Positions 42,577 through 52,280 are shown, counted from the first letter of the stretch. The stretch is 64,000 nt of DNA from Bacteroidaceae bacterium (GCA_017619335.1 JAFZSP010000053.1:1-64000), one strand, 5' to 3'. Notes: generated from the letters alone by a model not told the origin. Made by a program: numbers and translations.

Positions 42577-44997
42577 ATGCACAGCAACAGGATGAAACAT
42601 CTTGCCTCGACTTTCGTCCTGGCAATGATAGCGCTGACCGTGCAGGCCAGCGCTTTCGTTTTACCGGCCCACAAGTCTGGATTCATCTCCGTGGATGGAC
42701 GGGAGAAGCCCGTCGTGTTCACTGCCCTGAACATCCTTCAGTCCGACCTCAAGCGCGTGCTGGACTACCAGCTGTTAGCCTCCGATGCACAACCCAACAT
42801 CATTGTTGGCTCCGTCAACGGCCCCGCAGCCCAGCGCATGGCGGCCACCGGCATTGATTTGTCCTGGCTGCAGAAGCGCCGTCAGGCCTTCATCATGGCC
42901 GTGAACCAGCAAGGACAGCTCGTCATCGCAGGCAGTGATTCCTACGGTGCCGCCTACGGCATCATCGAGCTCACCCGTCACTTGGGCGTCTCGCCTTGGG
43001 AGTGGTGGGCTGATGTGGTTCCCGACACCCTGTCCCAGTTCCAGTTAGAGGACAACTTCGTCACCCGCCAGGAGCCCGACGTCAGTTTCCGGGGCATCTT
43101 CATCAACGATGAGGACTGGGGACTACTGCCTTGGGCCACGCGGACTTTTGAACCCAACCAGAACCGTGCCATAGGCCCCAAGACCACTCGACGCATCTTC
43201 GAACTGATGCTGCGCCTGCGTGCGAACCTCTATTGGCCACCCATGCACGAGTGCACGCGCCCGTTCTTTATGACGTTCGGTAACAAGGAATTGGCATCCT
43301 CCTACGGCATCTACATCGGCACCAGCCACTGCGAGCCGTTGGCCTGCAACGCTGCCGGCGAGTGGGCCGAGCGCGGCAAGGGCGAGTACGACTGGATTCA
43401 TAATCGCAAGAACGTCCTCGCTTTCTGGGAAAAGCGCGTTCGGGAGACTGCCTATCAGCCCATGGTCTATACCCTGGGAATGAGAGGGCTGCATGATGGT
43501 GCCATGCAGGGAGTGAAGTCCGCCAACGATCAGAAGAAAGCGCTGGAACAGATTATCAAGGCACAGCGTGAACTGCTGGCCAAGAACGTCAACAAGAACG
43601 TGCACACACTGCCACAGGTCTTCATCCCCTACAAGGAAGTGTTGGACGCCTACAACGCCGGTCTGCAGATACCCGAGGACGTGACACTGATGTGGACCGA
43701 CGACAACTACGGCTACATCCGCCACTTCCCCACAGAGAAGGAACAGCAGCGCCTGGGCGGCAACGGCATCTACTACCACGTCAGCTACTGGGGCCGTCCC
43801 CACGACTACCTATGGTTAGCCACTGCCAGTCCCTATCTGATGTACCAACAGCTCACCGAGGCCTACTATCACGGTGCCTACAAGATGTGGGTGCTGAACG
43901 TGGGCGACATCAAACCTGCCGAGTACCAGATCCAGCTCTTCATGGATATGGCATGGAACATCGACAGCATCCGCACCACCAGCGTCAATCACCACCTGGA
44001 GGAGTTCTGTGCCAAGAACATTGGACGTGACATCGCTCGTCTCTCGTCCATCTACCTCAAGGAGCACTACAACCTGGCCTTCCAGATGAAACCCGAACAC
44101 CTGGCCGGCACCCGCGTGGAGGAACCCAAGGAGAGCGAGACGGATTGGAACGCCGTGCAGGACCTGCCCTGGAGTGAGGCCCAGATCCGCAAGCGCTTGA
44201 GCCGTTATGACTTGCTGCAGCGCAACACCCTGTGGGTGGCCGACTCCGTTCGCCGCAAGCACCCCGAACGCTATGATGCTTTCTACGAACTGGTGGAATA
44301 CCCCATCCTGGCCGCTGCTGCCCAAAACGAAAAGTACCTGTGTGCACAGTTGGCCCGCCACGGACGCCCCTACCTGCAGGCCGACGACGTCGCCGCCACA
44401 TGGAACCGCAGTGACTTGGCACACAACCGTGTGCAGGAGCTGACGCTGAAATATAATGCCATCGGCGCAGACAAGTGGCAGGGCATCATGAGCAGCAATC
44501 CCCGCAACCTCACCGTCTTCCAGCCCGTGCCCCATCAGCAGGTGAGCACGCCCCTGAAAGCCGATGAACCCGCCGTCACCACCTTCTACGGTGCCAGCTA
44601 TAACGCCTCCAGCTTCTCCGGAGCACCCATCCTGGACCCCGTGCTCGGACTGGGCGCCAGTATCCGCGCCATGCCGCTGCCCCGTGACTGCAACCTCACC
44701 TATAAATATCGTCACAACTACGGCGCCGCCAAGACCGCCCGCGTGGAGATCCGCGTGCTGCCCACTCATCCCATCAATGAGCAGCAGCGCTTCACCGTCG
44801 CCTTAGACGACTGTGCACCTGTTACTTGCACCTTCGAGACCGAGGGCCGCAGTGAGCAGTGGAAACAGAATGTGCTGCAGGGCTTTGCCACCGTGTTGGC
44901 CGACCTGCCAGTGGTGGCTGCCAACGGCGAACACAGCCTGGTGATCGCTGCACTGGACGACGGCATCGTCATCGATGAGATCTTCATCCGCCCATAG
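42577..44997 (+). CDS. GH115 alpha-glucuronidase
   Basis: Removes (4-O-methyl) glucuronic acid from xylan or arabinogalactan. Signal peptide in the first ~28 residues (a second ATG five codons in, MKHLAST, is equally possible as start). GH115 features: SDSYGAAYGIIELTRHLGVSPWEWW, the PPMHECTRPFF and YGIYIGTSHCEP catalytic-domain stretches, and DNYGYIRHFP. 806 residues, with a C-terminal beta domain. It follows secG by 14 bases, an unusual place for a secreted hydrolase. Confidence 0.9.
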   Translation: MHSNRMKHLASTFVLAMIALTVQASAFVLPAHKSGFISVDGREKPVVFTALNILQSDLKRVLDYQLLASDAQPNIIVGSVNGPAAQRMAATGIDLSWLQKRRQAFIMAVNQQGQLVIAGSDSYGAAYGIIELTRHLGVSPWEWWADVVPDTLSQFQLEDNFVTRQEPDVSFRGIFINDEDWGLLPWATRTFEPNQNRAIGPKTTRRIFELMLRLRANLYWPPMHECTRPFFMTFGNKELASSYGIYIGTSHCEPLACNAAGEWAERGKGEYDWIHNRKNVLAFWEKRVRETAYQPMVYTLGMRGLHDGAMQGVKSANDQKKALEQIIKAQRELLAKNVNKNVHTLPQVFIPYKEVLDAYNAGLQIPEDVTLMWTDDNYGYIRHFPTEKEQQRLGGNGIYYHVSYWGRPHDYLWLATASPYLMYQQLTEAYYHGAYKMWVLNVGDIKPAEYQIQLFMDMAWNIDSIRTTSVNHHLEEFCAKNIGRDIARLSSIYLKEHYNLAFQMKPEHLAGTRVEEPKESETDWNAVQDLPWSEAQIRKRLSRYDLLQRNTLWVADSVRRKHPERYDAFYELVEYPILAAAAQNEKYLCAQLARHGRPYLQADDVAATWNRSDLAHNRVQELTLKYNAIGADKWQGIMSSNPRNLTVFQPVPHQQVSTPLKADEPAVTTFYGASYNASSFSGAPILDPVLGLGASIRAMPLPRDCNLTYKYRHNYGAAKTARVEIRVLPTHPINEQQRFTVALDDCAPVTCTFETEGRSEQWKQNVLQGFATVLADLPVVAANGEHSLVIAALDDGIVIDEIFIRP

Positions 44998-45002
44998 CTC
45001 CA

Positions 45003-45029
45003 ATTATTCCCATAACTCCCATAATTCCC
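45003..45029 (+). repeat. nonamer tandem repeat (ATAACTCCC family), 3 units
   Basis: ATTATTCCC-ATAACTCCC-ATAATTCCC between the GH115 stop and the ffh start, same orientation relative to the downstream gene as the hisIE and pdxA copies. Confidence 0.85.
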
Positions 45030-45042
45030 ATCAAGATAACCC

Positions 45043-46368
45043 ATGTTTGAAAATCTATCAGAACGCCTTGAACGCTCATTTAAGATCCTGAAAGGCGAAG
45101 GAAAAATCACTGAAATCAACGTCGCCGAGACCCTCAAGGACGTGCGCCGCGCCCTGTTGGATGCCGACGTTAACTATAAGGTCGCCAAGCAGTTCACCGA
45201 TACTGTCAAGGAGAAAGCCCTTGGACAGAACGTCCTCACCGCTGTGAAACCACAGCAGATGATGGTCAAAATCGTGCATGACGAACTCGCCCTGCTCATG
45301 GGCGGCGAGACCTCCGAACTCAACCTCCAGAGCCATCCCGCTGTCATTCTCATGGCAGGTCTGAACGGTGCCGGTAAGACCACGTTCGCCGGCAAGCTGG
45401 CCAATATGCTCCAGAACAAGCGTAACCGCCGTCCCCTGCTGGCCGCTTGTGACGTCTATCGTCCCGCCGCCGTGGAACAGTTGCGCGTGCTGGGCGAACA
45501 GATTGGAGTCCCCGTTTATATGGAGCCGGACAACCAGGACCCCGTGCAGATAGCCCAGAACGCCATCCGCGAAGCCCGCGCTCGGAACTATGACATCGTC
45601 ATCGTGGACACCGCCGGCCGTCTGGCCATCGACGAGAAGCTCATGCAGGAAATCGCTGCCATCAAGGAAGCCATCCAGCCCGATGAGACGCTCTTCGTCG
45701 TGGATGCCATGACGGGGCAGGACGCCGTGAACACCGCCAAGGAGTTCAACGACCGCCTGGACTATACCGGCGTGGTGCTCACCAAGCTGGACGGTGACAC
45801 CCGAGGTGGTGCTGCCCTCTCCATCCGCACCGTCGTGGATAAACCCATCAAGTTCGTGGGCACGGGTGAGAAGATGGAAGCCATAGACCCCTTCCATCCA
45901 GCCCGCATGGCCGACCGCATCCTGGGAATGGGTGACATCGTCAGCCTCGTGGAGCGCGCCCAGGAACAGTATGACGAGGAAGAAGCCCGCCGACTAGAGC
46001 GCAAGATCCGCAAGAACCAGTTTGACTTCAACGACTTCTACAGCCAGATCCAGCAAATCAAGAAGATGGGTAACATCAAAGATCTGGCCAGCATGATTCC
46101 CGGAGTGGGTAAAGCGCTAAAAGACATAGACATCGATGATGATGCCTTCAAGGGCATCGAGGCCATCATCCTCAGTATGACGCCCCACGAGCGCTCCCAC
46201 CCCGAATGTCTGAATACCAGCCGCCGCCAGCGCATTGCCCGCGGTTCCGGCACAGACATCGCCGCTGTCAACCGCCTCATCAAGCAGTTCGACCAGACCC
46301 GCAAGATGATGAGAATGGTCACCAACCCCAAAATGGCACAAATGATGGCCAAGATGCCGAGGAAATAG
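45043..46368 (+). CDS. ffh: signal recognition particle protein Ffh
   Basis: SRP54 GTPase: N domain, G domain with GLNGAGKTTFAGKLA (P-loop), DTAGRLAIDE, TKLDGDTRGGAALS, and the Met-rich M domain at the end (QTRKMMRMVTNPKMAQMM) that binds signal peptides and 4.5S RNA. 441 residues, normal. Confidence 0.97.
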   Translation: MFENLSERLERSFKILKGEGKITEINVAETLKDVRRALLDADVNYKVAKQFTDTVKEKALGQNVLTAVKPQQMMVKIVHDELALLMGGETSELNLQSHPAVILMAGLNGAGKTTFAGKLANMLQNKRNRRPLLAACDVYRPAAVEQLRVLGEQIGVPVYMEPDNQDPVQIAQNAIREARARNYDIVIVDTAGRLAIDEKLMQEIAAIKEAIQPDETLFVVDAMTGQDAVNTAKEFNDRLDYTGVVLTKLDGDTRGGAALSIRTVVDKPIKFVGTGEKMEAIDPFHPARMADRILGMGDIVSLVERAQEQYDEEEARRLERKIRKNQFDFNDFYSQIQQIKKMGNIKDLASMIPGVGKALKDIDIDDDAFKGIEAIILSMTPHERSHPECLNTSRRQRIARGSGTDIAAVNRLIKQFDQTRKMMRMVTNPKMAQMMAKMPRK

Positions 46369-46379
46369 GCTTTGTAATA

Positions 46380-46414
46380 ACATTAAACTTTAAACTCTAA
46401 ACTTTAAACTTTAA
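46380..46414 (+). repeat. heptamer tandem repeat (ACTTTAA family), 5 units
   Basis: ACATTAA-ACTTTAA-ACTCTAA-ACTTTAA-ACTTTAA, ending on the first base of the folD ATG and beginning 12 bases after the ffh stop. Confidence 0.85.
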
Positions 46415-47289
46415 TGACACTAATTGACGGAAAAGCAACTGCCGCCACCATCAAGGCAGAAATCAAGGAAGAAGTGGAACGCATGGTCGCCGCTGGCGGC
46501 AAGCGTCCCCATTTGGCAGCCATCCTCGTGGGTCACGACGGAGGCTCCGAGACCTACGTAAATAATAAGGTACGCGCGTGCGATGAATGTGGTTTCCGCA
46601 GCACCCTGCTCCGGTTTGAGGAAGACATCACCGAGGAGGAACTGCTCTCCTGCGTGGACCGCCTGAACCAGGACGCAGATATTGACGGCTTCATTGTCCA
46701 GCTTCCCCTGCCACGTCACATCGCCGAGCAGCGCGTCATCGAGGCCATTGACTACCGCAAGGACGTGGATGGCTTCCATCCCATCAACGTCGGTCGCATG
46801 GCCATTGGCCTGCCCGCCTTCGTCAGCGCCACCCCCAAGGGCATCTTGGAACTGCTGCGCCGCTATGACGTGAAGACCAGCGGCAGCAAGTGCGTCATCC
46901 TGGGGCGCTCCAACATCGTCGGCAAACCCATGTCACAACTGATGATGCAGAAGGGCGTGGATGCCACCGTCACCGTGTGCCATTCCCGCTCCCGCACCCT
47001 GAAGGAAGAATGTCTGCAGGCCGACATCATCATTGCCGCCATTGGACAACCCGCTTTCCTCAAGGCCGAAATGGTCAAGACCGGTGCCGTCATCATCGAC
47101 GTGGGCACCACCCGCGTGCCCGATGCCTCGCGCAAGAGCGGTTTCCGCCTGCAGGGGGATGTGGATTTCGAAGCCGTGGCACCCCTCGCCTCCCATATTA
47201 CTCCCGTTCCCGGTGGCGTCGGTCCCATGACCATTTGCATGCTCATGCTGAACACCCTCTCTGCCGCCAAACACGAGTACTACGAGTGA
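46414..47289 (+). CDS. folD: methylenetetrahydrofolate dehydrogenase / cyclohydrolase
   Basis: Bifunctional one-carbon enzyme. Catalytic YVNNK lysine (about residue 55), [13 protein letters not shown](P)-binding [11 protein letters not shown] and the C-terminal [11 protein letters not shown]. 291 residues, normal. The codons for NNKVRA form the AATAAGGTACGCGCG stretch that also precedes rlmN. Confidence 0.97.
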   Translation: MTLIDGKATAATIKAEIKEEVERMVAAGGKRPHLAAILVGHDGGSETYVNNKVRACDECGFRSTLLRFEEDITEEELLSCVDRLNQDADIDGFIVQLPLPRHIAEQRVIEAIDYRKDVDGFHPINVGRMAIGLPAFVSATPKGILELLRRYDVKTSGSKCVILGRSNIVGKPMSQLMMQKGVDATVTVCHSRSRTLKEECLQADIIIAAIGQPAFLKAEMVKTGAVIIDVGTTRVPDASRKSGFRLQGDVDFEAVAPLASHITPVPGGVGPMTICMLMLNTLSAAKHEYYE

Positions 47290-47367
47290 GAGGAACGTTG
47301 AAACAGGAAGGGTAAACACACAAAAAACAAGAAAAAAAGGATTCTCGAGAAAAAAAACGTCCATTTA

Positions 47368-47399
47368 TTTGGCCAATTCAGGAGAAAAGCGTACCTTTG
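47368..47399 (+). promoter_or_regulatory. promoter of tRNA-His
   Basis: TTTG (47368-47371), 20 bases, TACCTTTG (47392-47399): exact match to both boxes. Confidence 0.8.
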
Positions 47400-47440
47400 C
47401 ACCCGCAAAAGCCGAAGAGGTTGCGCTATTCTCCTTACAT

Positions 47441-47515
47441 GGTGACTATAGTTCAGTTGGTTAGAGCGTCAGATTGTGGTTCTGAATGTCGTGGGTTCGA
47501 GTCCCACTAGTCACC
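47441..47515 (+). tRNA. tRNA-His (anticodon GUG)
   Basis: Cloverleaf with anticodon stem TCAGA/TCTGA and loop TTGTGGT (anticodon GTG). The extra G at -1 (47441) pairs with discriminator C73 (47515), the histidine identity element. T arm GTGGG/CCCAC. The full CCA is not encoded. Confidence 0.97.
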
Positions 47516-47520
47516 CAAAG

Positions 47521-47554
47521 AAATCCCTGCAAGCAAGCCGCTTGCAGGGATTTT
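47521..47554 (+). terminator. terminator after tRNA-His
   Basis: AAATCCCTGCAAGC and GCTTGCAGGGATTTT form a perfect 14-bp stem with a 5-base loop and T-run; A/T symmetry lets it also serve the convergent M13 peptidase gene. Confidence 0.85.
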
Positions 47555-47585
47555 CTAAATGTCAACGATGCTGGACGCAAAATGA

Positions 47586-49577
47586 TTACCAAATTTTCAC
47601 ACGGTCTTCGGGTGCCACGTAGAGTTTGTCTGTCGGCTTCACGTCGTAGAGGCGGTACCAGTCGTCCTGCAAGCGCATCATGCCATTAATGCGGTTGTGT
47701 GGTACGGAGTGACTATCATTTCCATAGGCTTTCTCCAGTTGTTCCGTCGAGCGTTCGGTCTCATACTTCCAAACCTCGGCATAGCTGAGGTAGAACTTCT
47801 TGATCTGCTCGTCCAATTGCTCATCTCTGAAGCCCTGTTCGATGAGTCTCTGCTTGTAGCAGTCCAGGGCCAACTCTACGCCTCCGTAGTCGGCCATATC
47901 CTCTGACAGCGTCTGCAGACCGTTTGCCATCCGTCCGGGATAGAACTCCAGCTGACTGTAGAGAGCGGCCAGTGCCTGTTGCTTCTGCTGGAAGGCCTGC
48001 TTGTCGGCGGGTGCCCACCAGTCACTTTCTTTTCCGTCTGCATCGTACTGAGCACCTCCATCGTCGAAGCCGTGACAGAACTCATGGCTGAAGGTGCAGG
48101 CACTGGCATATAGCGTGGCCTCGCTCAGTTCATTGTTGAAGCGGGGTTTCGTAATCCACGCCGGCAGAATGATCAAAGCGTTGGCTGACTTCATGTGAAA
48201 GGCATTGTCGGCGACAAACGAATTGGCGGTGCCCCAGTAATCCCAACCGACGTCGTTGAGCTTCTTGTTGACCATCTCGGTGATCACCTTTGTAGCTTGC
48301 TGTCGCAGTTGGGTGGCAGCGGCCAGCAGGCAATCTCCATCCACGATGGGTGTTAGCGCGTCGTTCCACGTGTCTGGATAGCCCATGTAGAACAGCATGG
48401 ACTCGGCCTTCTTGCGAGCCTCGGCCTTGGTGGCGTCGCTCATCCAGTCGAGGGCTTCGACGCGCTGTATGAATGTCTGCCGCATGCGCTCCAGTATCTC
48501 CAGGCACTGCTGCTTGTAGATTTTGTCGCGACCGAAACTTTCTGTCATCACACGGTACTTGAAATATTTGTTGTAATGGAGCAGATTATTCAAGATGTCT
48601 GCACGGTCGGTCTTTCCAGTCAGACGGGGCACACAATAGACATCCTGACTGATGATGTTGTAAATCATGTAGTCACGGAAAACGGGGACCAACTCCGGGT
48701 GCTCGGCAGCATTCATCAGTTGGGCCATCAGTTGCATGATGCCAGGAGTGACTGCCATAATCAGATCGTTCTCCAGTGCCTCCCTGTCAAGCCCCATGAG
48801 CATGCCCACGGCCACCCTCACCGCCTTGTCCTCATCGTCAGCCGCAGCGCGCGTCAAGAACTCGGGCCTGCGCAGGTACTCGAACTGTTCAAGGTAAGCC
48901 CCCAGTTCTACCTTTTCCACGGCTTCGGCGTTCTTGGCGATTTCGGAGATACGCTCATCGTTGTAGCCCAGCAGGCTCAGGGTCTGACAGTAGGCTGTCA
49001 CCTTCTCGGTCAGCTTATTTTGGTCCTTGAAGGCCATCACCGTGTCCATCTCCATCGTCTTCCCGCCGGTCCCCATTATGTTGAAGATGATTCTCCCCTC
49101 TGGTATGAGGGGCGTTACACGGACCAACGGACAGTACCCCCACTGATGCAGCTTGGCAAAGGCATCGTACATCTGTTCGGCGGTCTCCACCTGCTCCAGC
49201 ATCTGCAGACGCTCCCTGAGCAGCGCTACGTTTCGGCTGTCGTCGGCCATGGCCTCATCCACCAGATTGCGCAGCTGCACCATCAAGGGTTCGGTGCTAG
49301 TGTTCATGGCATTAACCACCAGCTGCTGGTTTGCCATTTTAATCTGCTTGGCCATCGATGGTGACGGATCGTCGCTATCAAGCCACTTGCCGAGGGCGTA
49401 CCGGTAGAAATCATCACCAGGCCGCACACTCTCGTCAATCTCACTGTCGTAGGGAAATGGTTTGTCGTCGGTCACAACCTCGTTGATGACGGGGTCGTCA
49501 TCATTTGTACACGACGTCAATACCGTCGTTGTCATTATCAGCGTTAAGGCCGCTGCTGCCATGAAATACTTTCTCAT
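47586..49577 (-). CDS. M13-family (neprilysin/PepO-like) metallopeptidase lipoprotein
   Basis: 663 residues. Signal peptide with lipobox TVLTSCTND, so anchored in the envelope. M13 zinc site: HEFCH (His498, Glu499, His502) and SEDMADYGG with the third ligand Glu559 and Asp563, where GENIADxGG is the usual form. The end EDRVKIW matches the M13 C-terminus, which usually closes with xxW. Likely digests peptides in the periplasm or at the surface. Single-gene unit with an exact Bacteroidetes promoter. Confidence 0.93.
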   Translation of the reverse strand: MRKYFMAAAALTLIMTTTVLTSCTNDDDPVINEVVTDDKPFPYDSEIDESVRPGDDFYRYALGKWLDSDDPSPSMAKQIKMANQQLVVNAMNTSTEPLMVQLRNLVDEAMADDSRNVALLRERLQMLEQVETAEQMYDAFAKLHQWGYCPLVRVTPLIPEGRIIFNIMGTGGKTMEMDTVMAFKDQNKLTEKVTAYCQTLSLLGYNDERISEIAKNAEAVEKVELGAYLEQFEYLRRPEFLTRAAADDEDKAVRVAVGMLMGLDREALENDLIMAVTPGIMQLMAQLMNAAEHPELVPVFRDYMIYNIISQDVYCVPRLTGKTDRADILNNLLHYNKYFKYRVMTESFGRDKIYKQQCLEILERMRQTFIQRVEALDWMSDATKAEARKKAESMLFYMGYPDTWNDALTPIVDGDCLLAAATQLRQQATKVITEMVNKKLNDVGWDYWGTANSFVADNAFHMKSANALIILPAWITKPRFNNELSEATLYASACTFSHEFCHGFDDGGAQYDADGKESDWWAPADKQAFQQKQQALAALYSQLEFYPGRMANGLQTLSEDMADYGGVELALDCYKQRLIEQGFRDEQLDEQIKKFYLSYAEVWKYETERSTEQLEKAYGNDSHSVPHNRINGMMRLQDDWYRLYDVKPTDKLYVAPEDRVKIW

Positions 49578-49660
49578 TGTCTTTTCTATAAAAAAAGGAA
49601 TTAGCTTCTTCTGTTCTGTCCTTCCATCGCATCAGAGTGCATGGCCTGGAATTTTGGGTG

Positions 49661-49692
49661 CAAAGATACGACTCATCTTCTTTCGCGCCAAA
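49661..49692 (-). promoter_or_regulatory. promoter of the M13 peptidase gene
   Basis: Minus-strand TTTG (49689-49692), 20 bases, TATCTTTG (49661-49668), exact match to both boxes. The rest of the 330-base divergent gap (49578-49907) shows only this and the GH27 -7 element. Confidence 0.8.
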
Positions 49693-49868
49693 TTTCTGAC
49701 GTTAAAAAACTCTTCATCCCTTGTCTGAAAGCAAAAAAAAGAACCTAAAATGCACAAGCGGATACATTCATAATCTCTCTTTGCTGCTCTTTCTGTTAAA
49801 ATTTCTTTCATTTCCACAATTAAACGGCCTTTTTGAAATAAAACGCACTTAATCTCGAAAATATCATC

Positions 49869-49876
49869 TATCTTTG
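49869..49876 (+). promoter_or_regulatory. -7 element of the GH27 gene
   Basis: TATCTTTG, full match, 32 bases before the start codon. Confidence 0.6.
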
Positions 49877-49907
49877 CGCTGAACAATCACCAAAACTACT
49901 ACTGAAT

Positions 49908-52175
49908 ATGACCAAAAAGAGTATTGTGCGGAATGTCTGTCCGCTGTTTTTTGTGGCATGGTTGACCCTGATGGGAATGCCACTGCGTGCACAGAACGTC
50001 ACCGTCAGCAAAGCGCTGTTCCGTCAAGGCGACGACAAGAATTGGGCCCTGCCCGATGTGGACGACTCCTCGTGGAGCGAAATTGACATCACGACGCCCT
50101 GGGACAAGCAGGGCTTTCCACAGAACACCAACGCCTACGGCTGGTACCGCATCCACTTGACCATCCCCAATAGCGTGTTCCAGGGTGCCGACCAGCAGAA
50201 TGCCCTCATCTTCCACCTGCCCAAGGCCGACGACGTGGACGAGTGCTTCCTGAATGGCAAGTTGATTGGCTCCACGGGCCGTATGCCGACCAATCCGGCA
50301 GGCTATTTCGGCGCTGTGAATGATGTCCGCAACTACGTGGTGGACATCAAGAAGGACGGACTTCGGCTGGATGCGGAAAACGTGATTGCCGTGCGTGTCT
50401 ATAACCGCGGCGGTTCGGGTGGCCTGTTTGGGCAACCTCTGACAATCACCTGTCCCCGAGCTGCCGACGGACTCTCCATGAGCCTCACGGATGAGAATGA
50501 CGGCGCCTCCCGCTGCGACGTGGAAATCAACAATGCCTACTCAACGGCCACCAGCGGAACCTTTGCTGTCACCCTGACCGACCGCGAGACGGGAGCCCAG
50601 ATCAGCTCCCTGACCAAGAAGCTTTCCATCAAGCGGGGCAAGCCAGTGCGCCTGTCCGTGCCCTACGACAAGCATCAGATGTGCCTGCTGACGGCCACCT
50701 ATTCCGACGCCAAGACAGGAAAGGTGCTCACCGAGAGCAAGCAACTGAAATACATCCTGACGCCTGCCGCTCCCGCCACGCCACGCTTCAACGGCGCACC
50801 GGTGTGGGGCGTGCGTCCCGGTTCCCCCGTCATCTATCGTTTCCCCGTCACGGGCGAACGGCCCATGAAGTTCACCTGCAGCAACCTGCCCGCAGGCCTC
50901 CAACTCACGGAAAGCGGCGTGCTGAGCGGAAAGATTGACCGTGCCGGCGACCTGACCTTCACCGTCGTGGCCGAGAATGACAAGGGGCGTGCACAGCAGG
51001 ACTTCACCCTGAAGGTGGGCGCAGACAAGATTGGCCAGACGCCGCCAATGGGCTGGAACTCCTGGAACTGCTGGGGACTGACCGTCACGCAGGAGAAGGT
51101 GATTTCCTCGGCACAGGCGCTCATCGACAAGGGTCTGGCCGACTACGGCTACAGCTACATCAATATTGATGACGGCTGGGAAGCACCCACGCGCAATGCC
51201 GACGGCACGCTGGATGCCAACGAGAAGTTCCCCTCCATGAAAGGCCTGGTCGATTGGCTCCACGAGCGCGGACTGAAGTTCGGCATCTACAGTGCCCCCG
51301 GAGCTACCTCCTGTGGCGGCTATCTGGGCAGCCTCGGCTATGAGAAGGAAGACGCCGAGGTCTGGAACCGCTGGGGTGTCGATTATCTGAAATACGACTG
51401 GTGCAGCTACGAGCGAGTACGTGAAGAGGAAAATGACTGGGGCTTTGCCAGCTGCCTACGTCCCTACCTGCTGATGCAGAAGTACCTGCGCCAACAGCCG
51501 CGTGACATCTTCTACAGCCTCGGTCCCCTGGGTGGTACGCAGGTGTATCTATGGGGTATCTATTGCGACGGCAACAGCTGGCGCACGGCTCAGGACATCA
51601 ACGACACCTGGAAGTCCATCTACGATGTAGGATTCCGTCAGCAGGCAGGTCTCTCCAAGTATTCCTCCATCGGGCACTGGAACGATCCTGATATGCTGGT
51701 GGTGGGCAAAGTAGGCTATGGACTGGGCGAGAACACCAACGGCCTTCGCGAGACGCGCCTGACCCCCGACGAGCAATACACCCACATCACCCTGTGGACA
51801 CTCGTCTCCTCCAACATGCTCATTGGCTGCGACATCGCGCAGATGGACGACTTCACCCTTGGCCTGCTGTGCAACAACGAGGTGAATGCCATTGACCAGG
51901 ATCTCCTCGGCAAGCAGGCCGACCGCGTCCTGAAGGAAGGAGACATCGAAGTCTGGAGCCGTCCCCTCGCAGACGGAGCCATTGCCGTGGGCATCTTCAA
52001 CGTGGGTGAAAAGGACCTACAGGTGGATATGAAAGCCCTCATCAATTCACAATGCATAATTAATAATTCACAATACTCCACAATCCGTGACCTGTGGCGT
52101 CAGAAGAATCTCTCCGAAGACACTCTCAAATGCAAGATTCCACCACATGGATGCAGGTACTTAAAGGTATTTTAA
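49908..52175 (+). CDS. GH27 alpha-galactosidase-type enzyme with N-terminal accessory domains
   Basis: 755 residues. Signal peptide (to about residue 28, PLRAQ). Residues about 35-185 resemble a GH2-type jelly-roll sugar-binding domain (DDSSWSEIDITTPWD, WYRIHLTIP, FLNGKLIGSTG); about 290-375 is an Ig-like putative domain (LPAGLQLTESGVLSG). The GH27 barrel starts at PPMGWNSWNCWG (about residue 382) with nucleophile Asp497 in YLKYDWC and the acid/base motif WNDPDM. GH27 covers alpha-galactosidase, alpha-N-acetylgalactosaminidase and beta-L-arabinopyranosidase, so substrate is open. Near the C-terminus, residues of the segment INSQCIINNSQYST are coded by a heptamer repeat (52045-52079). Confidence 0.92.
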   Translation: MTKKSIVRNVCPLFFVAWLTLMGMPLRAQNVTVSKALFRQGDDKNWALPDVDDSSWSEIDITTPWDKQGFPQNTNAYGWYRIHLTIPNSVFQGADQQNALIFHLPKADDVDECFLNGKLIGSTGRMPTNPAGYFGAVNDVRNYVVDIKKDGLRLDAENVIAVRVYNRGGSGGLFGQPLTITCPRAADGLSMSLTDENDGASRCDVEINNAYSTATSGTFAVTLTDRETGAQISSLTKKLSIKRGKPVRLSVPYDKHQMCLLTATYSDAKTGKVLTESKQLKYILTPAAPATPRFNGAPVWGVRPGSPVIYRFPVTGERPMKFTCSNLPAGLQLTESGVLSGKIDRAGDLTFTVVAENDKGRAQQDFTLKVGADKIGQTPPMGWNSWNCWGLTVTQEKVISSAQALIDKGLADYGYSYINIDDGWEAPTRNADGTLDANEKFPSMKGLVDWLHERGLKFGIYSAPGATSCGGYLGSLGYEKEDAEVWNRWGVDYLKYDWCSYERVREEENDWGFASCLRPYLLMQKYLRQQPRDIFYSLGPLGGTQVYLWGIYCDGNSWRTAQDINDTWKSIYDVGFRQQAGLSKYSSIGHWNDPDMLVVGKVGYGLGENTNGLRETRLTPDEQYTHITLWTLVSSNMLIGCDIAQMDDFTLGLLCNNEVNAIDQDLLGKQADRVLKEGDIEVWSRPLADGAIAVGIFNVGEKDLQVDMKALINSQCIINNSQYSTIRDLWRQKNLSEDTLKCKIPPHGCRYLKVF
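52045..52079 (+). repeat. heptamer tandem repeat inside the GH27 coding region, 5 units
   Basis: ATTCACA-ATGCATA-ATTAATA-ATTCACA-ATACTCC in 7-base phase, far more AT-rich than the surrounding gene. 35 bases, in an open frame. Same family as the repeat before DUF4301. Confidence 0.8.
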
Positions 52176-52188
52176 GCTGGTTCTTGTG

Positions 52189-52280
52189 GCACGCTTCCGG
52201 CGTGCGTGTTTTGTATCAGGCGCTTGTTGTCCGCAGGTCGTTCCGACCCGCGGCGATTGAGAGGAGACGGTTTCACCGTC
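52189..52280. other. cluster of three short hairpins between convergent genes
   Basis: GCACGC-TTCCG-GCGTGC (52189-52205), CCGC-A-GGTCG-TTC-CGACC-C-GCGG (52231-52253) and GACGGT-TTC-ACCGTC (52266-52280), all with TTC in the loop. It lies in the 171-base gap between the GH27 stop and the ccsA-type gene stop. The regular layout suggests an RNA element or a fragment of a dispersed repeat rather than a simple terminator; no T-run follows. Confidence 0.6.

Noticed and set aside
41323..46414. TAAACCC/CTAAACT runs resembling telomere repeats
   Set aside because: The arrays are short, degenerate and lie between operon genes on a bacterial chromosome; they belong to the general period-7 spacers.
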